Part shown: one piece after another, positions 60,262 through 64,000 of the stretch
How positions within the stretch are numbered: position 1 is the stretch's first letter
Layout of the letters: each line of letters starts with the position of its first letter
Source of the DNA: Tepidiphilus succinatimandens
GTDB taxonomy: Bacteria; Pseudomonadota; Gammaproteobacteria; Burkholderiales; Rhodocyclaceae
Length of the DNA: 64,000 nucleotides
NCBI RefSeq assembly: GCF_006503695.1
Contig: NZ_SBIK01000001.1
Coordinates: forward strand, 99,749 to 163,748
Direction of reading: 5' to 3'
Position numbers and translations under genes: made by a program
The notes under the pieces: model-generated
Told to the model about the DNA's origin: nothing
The model's database searches: none
Seen by the model: the letters and a program-made list of their open reading frames with translations, nothing else

Positions 60262-60290
60262 TTGGCGAACGCGTCCTCCTCTTCTATCAT
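60262..60290 (+). promoter_or_regulatory. Sigma-70 promoter of the rhodanese-YeeE/YedE operon
   Basis: TTGGCG (60,262-60,267), exactly 17 bases, then TATCAT (60,285-60,290). The spacing is ideal and each hexamer has four or five matches to consensus. It is the best sigma-70 promoter in the window. Transcription would begin near 60,297, 35 bases before the start codon. Confidence 0.7.
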
Positions 60291-60331
60291 CGCCCACCTC
60301 GACTTCGAGATTACACGTTGAGGTGATGGCG

Positions 60332-61291
60332 ATGCGTTCCCTTGTCTGCTCCTGCCGCTCACTCCTGGTGACGTTCCTGCTGGGTTTTGCCGCCTTCGCC
60401 GCCGCGCAAACCCAGCCGGTGCGACCTTTGCTCACGCCGGATGAGCTCGTGCCGCTGCTGCGCGATCCCGGCGTGCGCGTGCTCGACATCCGCCCCGCCG
60501 CGGAATACGCCACGGGCCACCTGCCCGGTGCGGTCAATATTCCTTACGGTGTCTTTCGCGGCCCGGCCGACAACCCCGGCGCCCTGCCCTCCGAACAGAC
60601 GCTGACCGAAGCGCTGCGCCGCGCCGGCATCGACCAAAACGTCCATGTGATCGTCGCCCATGCGGGCAAGGACGCCACCGACTTCGGCGCTGCCGCGCGC
60701 GTCTACTGGACGCTCAAGGTGGGCGGGCTCACCCGCCTGTCGGTGCTCGACGGCGGCACGCTCGGCTGGAAAGAACAGGGTGGAGCGTTGGAGACTGCCG
60801 CCGTCCAGTCGCGGCCTAGTACCTTTACCTTCCATTACGATCGCCGCTACGCCCTCTCCACCGAAGATTTGGCCGCCCAGGTGCGAAGCCCACATCCTCC
60901 CGTGCTCGTCGATGCTCGACCCGAGCCCTTCTTCCGCGGCGACGAACGCCACGGCGCCGCCGCTCGTTACGGGACGCTGCCCGGCGCCACGTCCTTGTCC
61001 TACGCGCACTTTTTCAACGCCGACGGCCGGACCCTCAAGCCGGTCGAGGAGCTGCGCACCCTCGTCGGGCGCGAAGTGCCGCCCGCGGGCAAACCGACGG
61101 TGACCTTCTGCAACACGGGGCATTGGGCCGCCATCGACTGGTTCGTCCTCTCGGAGCTCTTGGGCAGGGAAAACGTGCTGCTCTACCCCGAATCGGTAGT
61201 CGCCTGGAGCCGGCGCGACCTGCCGATGGACCACGAACCCTCCCGCCTGCAGGCGCTTGCGCGCGAAGCCAAGCGCTGGTTCGACCAATGA
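60332..61291 (+). CDS. Exported tandem-rhodanese sulfurtransferase, one active domain
   Basis: The 319-residue product has a signal peptide (hydrophobic run about 9-25, AAAQ cleavage) and two rhodanese domains. In the first (about 30-150) the active-site loop reads VAHAGKDATD, without a Cys, so it should be inactive. The second (about 170-300) has TFCNTGHWAA with Cys260 in the right place. Sulfurtransferases of this type move sulfane sulfur, for instance from thiosulfate. I chose the ATG at 60,332, with GAGG eight bases upstream, over the ATG six bases earlier. The stop overlaps an alternative start of the next gene. Confidence 0.88.
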   Translation: MRSLVCSCRSLLVTFLLGFAAFAAAQTQPVRPLLTPDELVPLLRDPGVRVLDIRPAAEYATGHLPGAVNIPYGVFRGPADNPGALPSEQTLTEALRRAGIDQNVHVIVAHAGKDATDFGAAARVYWTLKVGGLTRLSVLDGGTLGWKEQGGALETAAVQSRPSTFTFHYDRRYALSTEDLAAQVRSPHPPVLVDARPEPFFRGDERHGAAARYGTLPGATSLSYAHFFNADGRTLKPVEELRTLVGREVPPAGKPTVTFCNTGHWAAIDWFVLSELLGRENVLLYPESVVAWSRRDLPMDHEPSRLQALAREAKRWFDQ

Positions 61292-61299
61292 GGCCTATC

Positions 61300-62397
61300 A
61301 TGCCGATCCGCCGTCTCCTCCTCATCGCCGGCGCGCTCGCGCTCGTGTTCGCCGTGACGCTGCTCGCCGGCCTGCGCCAGGGGTTGCTCACGCTGCTCGG
61401 GCTCGGTTTCGGTGCCGTGCTGCAGGGCTGCCGTTTCGGTTTCACCACCGGCTGGCGCGAGTACCTCGAGCGGCGCAATCCGCACGGGCTGTGGGCGCAG
61501 CTGCTTCTGCTCGCACTCGCCTCCAGTCTCATGCTGCCCCTGCTGGCACAGCATTCCGGCGAACTGGTCGGCGCAGTGGCCCCGCTCACCTTCAGCCTCG
61601 TGCTCGGTGCCTTCCTCTTCGGCGCGGCGATGCAGCTCACCGACGGCTGCGGCTCCGGCACGCTCTACAAGGCGGGCGCCGGGTCGCCGCTCTCGGTGGT
61701 GGTGTTGCCCACTTTCGTGCTCGGCAGCTTCCTTGGCGCCTCGCATCAGCCGGCCTGGGTCGCCCTCGGCGGGCTGCCGCCCGTCGATCTGCTGCGCTAC
61801 GGCTGGCCGCTGGCGCTCGCCCTCACGCTGAGCGGCTGCGCCCTGGTGGCGCTCCTCACCCTGCCGCAGGCGCGCGCCGCCGGTCCCTGGCCGCGGCGCT
61901 GGGTGATCGGCGCCGTGCTGCTGGCGCTCCTGGCGGCGCTGCACCTGATCGTGGCCGGTCAACCCTGGGGCATCGTCTACGGCGTGGGGTTGTGGGGCGC
62001 CAAGGCCTTCGCGGCGCTGGGCTGGAATCCGGCTGCCGACCCCTTCTGGGGCGTGGCCCCGCACGCGGCGCGCCTGGCCGAACCCATCGTCTATGACGTC
62101 ACCTCGGTGACCAACTTCGGGTTGCTCTACGGCGCCTATGCCGCCTCGCGCTGGCACGGCCCCGTGACCACCAACCTGCCTTCGGCACGCCGCCTGCTGG
62201 TGGCCGCCGCGGCCGGCCTGGTGCTGGGTTATTCTTCCCGAATGGCATTCGGCTGCAACGTCGGCGCCTTGCTGGGCGGTATCACCTCGGCCAGCCTGCA
62301 CGGCTGGGTGTGGTTCGCCATGGCTTTTCTCGGCTCGATGGTGGGCGTGCGCCTGCGCCGGCGGATCGACGTTCCCCAAGGAGCGGTCTTCGCATGA
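61300..62397 (+). CDS. YeeE/YedE (TsuA-like) sulfur-compound transporter
   Basis: A 365-residue inner-membrane protein with about nine or ten hydrophobic segments. The three Cys positions important in the thiosulfate transporter TsuA appear present: Cys44 (VLQGCRFGF), Cys117 (LTDGCGSGTL) and Cys319 (AFGCNVGALL). E. coli TsuA brings thiosulfate into the cell. Linked to a rhodanese, it should import thiosulfate or another sulfane sulfur compound. I chose the ATG at 61,300, which has GAGG six bases upstream; an ATG at 61,288 overlaps the preceding stop. No TusA-like gene follows. Confidence 0.87.
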   Translation: MPIRRLLLIAGALALVFAVTLLAGLRQGLLTLLGLGFGAVLQGCRFGFTTGWREYLERRNPHGLWAQLLLLALASSLMLPLLAQHSGELVGAVAPLTFSLVLGAFLFGAAMQLTDGCGSGTLYKAGAGSPLSVVVLPTFVLGSFLGASHQPAWVALGGLPPVDLLRYGWPLALALTLSGCALVALLTLPQARAAGPWPRRWVIGAVLLALLAALHLIVAGQPWGIVYGVGLWGAKAFAALGWNPAADPFWGVAPHAARLAEPIVYDVTSVTNFGLLYGAYAASRWHGPVTTNLPSARRLLVAAAAGLVLGYSSRMAFGCNVGALLGGITSASLHGWVWFAMAFLGSMVGVRLRRRIDVPQGAVFA

Positions 62398-62570
62398 ACA
62401 CGAACCTCCGTCTGCGCCGGTTCCGCCGCTTCACGGCGCTCTTCTGGCTCGGCTTTACCGTCCTGATCCTGCTTGATGCCTTCAGCAGCCGCGTCTACCG
62501 GCCCGAACCGCCCCCCATCGCCCTGGGAAGCGGCCAGGCTCCCGGCGGCGGTCACTGCTCCGGGCGCTGA
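62394..62570 (+). CDS. 58-residue single-pass membrane protein of unknown function
   Basis: A tiny product with a basic N-terminus (LRLRRFRRF), one membrane segment (about 14-31) and a Pro/Gly-rich tail with a single Cys near the C-terminus (GGHCSGR). The ATG overlaps the YeeE/YedE stop as ATGA, so it is very likely translated with it. I recognise no family. It may be an accessory subunit of the transporter. Confidence 0.65.
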   Translation: MNTNLRLRRFRRFTALFWLGFTVLILLDAFSSRVYRPEPPPIALGSGQAPGGGHCSGR

Positions 62571-62637
62571 ACCCGCCCGCTGGCACCACCAGCGGAACGA
62601 ACGGAATCGGCGAGGTCCATGCGGCAAAAAATGGCGC

Positions 62638-62643
62638 TATACT
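62638..62643 (+). promoter_or_regulatory. -10 element (TATACT) upstream of prk
   Basis: TATACT lies 25 bases before the prk ATG. No -35 hexamer is found at 16-18 bases, so activation, for example by a CbbR-type regulator, is possible. No T-N11-A LysR site was clear enough to report. Confidence 0.45.
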
Positions 62644-62668
62644 GCAGGGTCGATACGCAGGGGCTGCC

Positions 62669-63553
62669 ATGTCGATCAAACACCCGATCATCGCGGTCAC
62701 CGGCTCTTCCGGCGCAGGCACGAGCACCATCACCCGCACTTTCGCGCGCATCTTCGAGCGTGAAGGGGTCAATGCCGCCATCGTCGAGGGCGATGCCTTC
62801 CATGCCTTCGACCGCGCCGAAATGCACCGGCGCATCGCCGAGGAAACCGCCCGCGGCAATCCACACTTCAGCCACTTCGGCCCCGAGGCGAACCTGCTCG
62901 ACGAGCTGGAAAACCTCTTTCGCTCCTATTCCGAGAGCGGCACCGGGCGCACGCGCCACTACCTGCACACCATCGAGGAAGCGGCGAAATACGGCGGGGA
63001 GCCCGGCACCTTCACGCCGTGGGAGCCGTTACCGGAGAACACCGATCTCCTCTTCTACGAAGGGTTGCACGGCGGGCTCGTCACCGAGACGCACGACATG
63101 GCGCGCTTCGTGGATCTCTTGATCGGCGTGGTGCCCATCATCAATCTGGAATGGATTCAGAAACTGTGGCGCGACCGCAGCGAGCGCGGCTATTCCACCG
63201 AGGCCGTCACCGACACCATCCTGCGCCGCATGCCCGACTACGTGCGCTACATCTGCCCGCAGTTCAGCCGCACTCACGTCAATTTCCAACGCATCCCGGT
63301 GGTCGACACCTCCAACCCCTTCATCGCCCGCGACGTGCCCACCGCCGACGAGAGCCTGGTGGTGATCCGCTTCGCCAACCCGCGCGGCATCGACTTTCCC
63401 TACCTGCTCAACATGATCGCCGACTCCTTCATGAGCCGCGCGAACACGCTGGTGATCCCCGGGGGCAAGATGGACCTGGCCATGCAGCTCATCTTCACCC
63501 CTTTCGTCTGGCGCCTGATGGAGCGGCGCCAGCGGGTGATGGGGGTGCTCTAA
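62669..63553 (+). CDS. prk: Phosphoribulokinase
   Basis: PRK phosphorylates ribulose 5-phosphate to RuBP, the substrate of Rubisco; it is used almost only in the Calvin cycle. The 294-residue protein is the bacterial (class I) type: P-loop GSSGAGTSTIT (about 12-22), the GDAFHAFDRAEMHRR stretch, HFGPEANLLDELENLF, LLFYEGLHGG and PGGKMDLAMQLIF. It is alone here, without Rubisco or CbbR genes. Its stop is four bases from the convergent DAHP synthase stop. Confidence 0.97.
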   Translation: MSIKHPIIAVTGSSGAGTSTITRTFARIFEREGVNAAIVEGDAFHAFDRAEMHRRIAEETARGNPHFSHFGPEANLLDELENLFRSYSESGTGRTRHYLHTIEEAAKYGGEPGTFTPWEPLPENTDLLFYEGLHGGLVTETHDMARFVDLLIGVVPIINLEWIQKLWRDRSERGYSTEAVTDTILRRMPDYVRYICPQFSRTHVNFQRIPVVDTSNPFIARDVPTADESLVVIRFANPRGIDFPYLLNMIADSFMSRANTLVIPGGKMDLAMQLIFTPFVWRLMERRQRVMGVL

Positions 63554-63557
63554 GCGC

Positions 63558-64000
63558 TCAGGCGCGCTGCGCCAGCGCCACTCGCCGCGCGGTCACCGCC
63601 TCGGCGAGGCGATCGAGCGCCGCAACCGTATCTTCCCAGCCGATGCAGGCGTCCGTAATGCTCTTGCCGTATTCGAGCGGCTTGCCCGGCACCAGATCCT
63701 GCCGCCCTTCCTTCAGATGCGACTCGATCATCACGCCGATGATGCGATCCTCGCCGCCGGCGAGCTGCTCGGCCACCGCTTCGACCACTTCGAGTTGCCG
63801 CTTGAACTGCTTGCGGCTGTTGCCGTGCGAGCAGTCGATCATCACCTTGGCCGGGATGCCGGCCGCGGCCAGGTCGCGGCAGGCCGCCTCGACGCTGTTC
63901 GCATCGTAATTGGGCTCCTTGCCGCCGCGCAAAATGACGTGGCAGTCTTCGTTGCCCGAAGTGCTGACGATGGCCGAGTGCCCGGCCTTGGTCACCGACA
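63558..64000 (-). CDS. 3-deoxy-7-phosphoheptulonate (DAHP) synthase, C-terminal part (cut by window edge)
   Basis: DAHP synthase starts the shikimate pathway from PEP and erythrose 4-phosphate. The visible 146 residues are the C-terminal part of the AroF/AroG/AroH family: SVTKAGHSAIVSTSGNEDCHVILRGG, the metal-site DCSHGNSRKQ and GVMIESHLKEGRQ, then YGKSITDACIGWEDT. The start and the feedback-sensitive N-terminus lie beyond base 64,000, so the isoenzyme type cannot be decided and I leave the symbol empty. The frame is open to the window edge. Confidence 0.95.
   Translation of the reverse strand, partial: SVTKAGHSAIVSTSGNEDCHVILRGGKEPNYDANSVEAACRDLAAAGIPAKVMIDCSHGNSRKQFKRQLEVVEAVAEQLAGGEDRIIGVMIESHLKEGRQDLVPGKPLEYGKSITDACIGWEDTVAALDRLAEAVTARRVALAQRA

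Overview
This window is gene-dense, high-G+C bacterial chromosome. Every gene recognised points to a betaproteobacterium: rnpB just upstream of mraZ, a full dcw cell-wall cluster, aroQ-accB-accC-prmA followed by an MJ0042-finger protein, dusB-fis-purH, and a PP0621-type protein in front of pilS. Phosphoribulokinase, a Calvin-type class II aldolase, a rhodanese/YeeE-YedE pair and a flagellar-type promoter suggest a motile organism able to fix CO2 and handle sulfur compounds. The genus is not identifiable by eye. No insertion sequence, CRISPR array, prophage or rRNA was seen, and no gene-free stretch exceeds 300 bases.

Layout. 1-11,831 (minus strand) is the dcw cluster, mraZ-rsmH-ftsL-ftsI-murE-murF-mraY-murD-ftsW-murG-murC, with murC cut by the window edge. 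Most neighbours overlap by four bases, and an array of MraZ-type repeats lies upstream of mraZ. 12,081-12,480 is RNase P RNA. 12,516-17,555 holds rsmI-pyrC-lipoprotein (minus), then yraN, a degenerate SIS protein and a BON lipoprotein (plus), then an EF-hand protein with its own sigma-28-like promoter. 17,662-21,437 holds an AlkA-like glycosylase with mpl, a protein of unknown function with a TlpA-like thioredoxin, and a glycine-zipper protein. 21,526-25,723 is aroQ, accBC, prmA and the zinc-finger membrane protein. 25,727-28,128 has a second glycine-zipper lipoprotein, a PfkB kinase and plsC.

28,270-28,955 is a PIN toxin with a short antitoxin. 29,041-32,779 is a Pho box, phoX and a chemoreceptor. 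32,784-41,167 has apaH, waaA, tolC, a Pcm-like methyltransferase and an RND pump with its membrane fusion lipoprotein. 41,185-45,493 is trpGDC, pilS without an adjacent pilR, and the PP0621 protein. 45,592-47,410 holds mtnA with a class II aldolase and tRNA-Leu(UAG). 47,462-56,489 is metG, a SulP transporter, dusB-fis, purH, purD and hemF. 56,938-60,123 has pyk, fba and an AhpD-like protein. 60,223-62,570 is a sulfur operon behind an inverted repeat and a well-formed promoter. prk and a partial aroG/aroF-type DAHP synthase close the window.

The regulatory sites agree with the genes they precede: MraZ repeats before mraZ, a Pho box before phoX, and a sigma-28-like site before an orphan EF-hand protein. 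The most interesting leads are the sigma-28 EF-hand gene, the Pho-box phoX-chemoreceptor pair, the rhodanese/TsuA-like/58-residue operon, the SIS protein that has lost its sugar-binding motifs, and the palindrome in the trpGDC leader.
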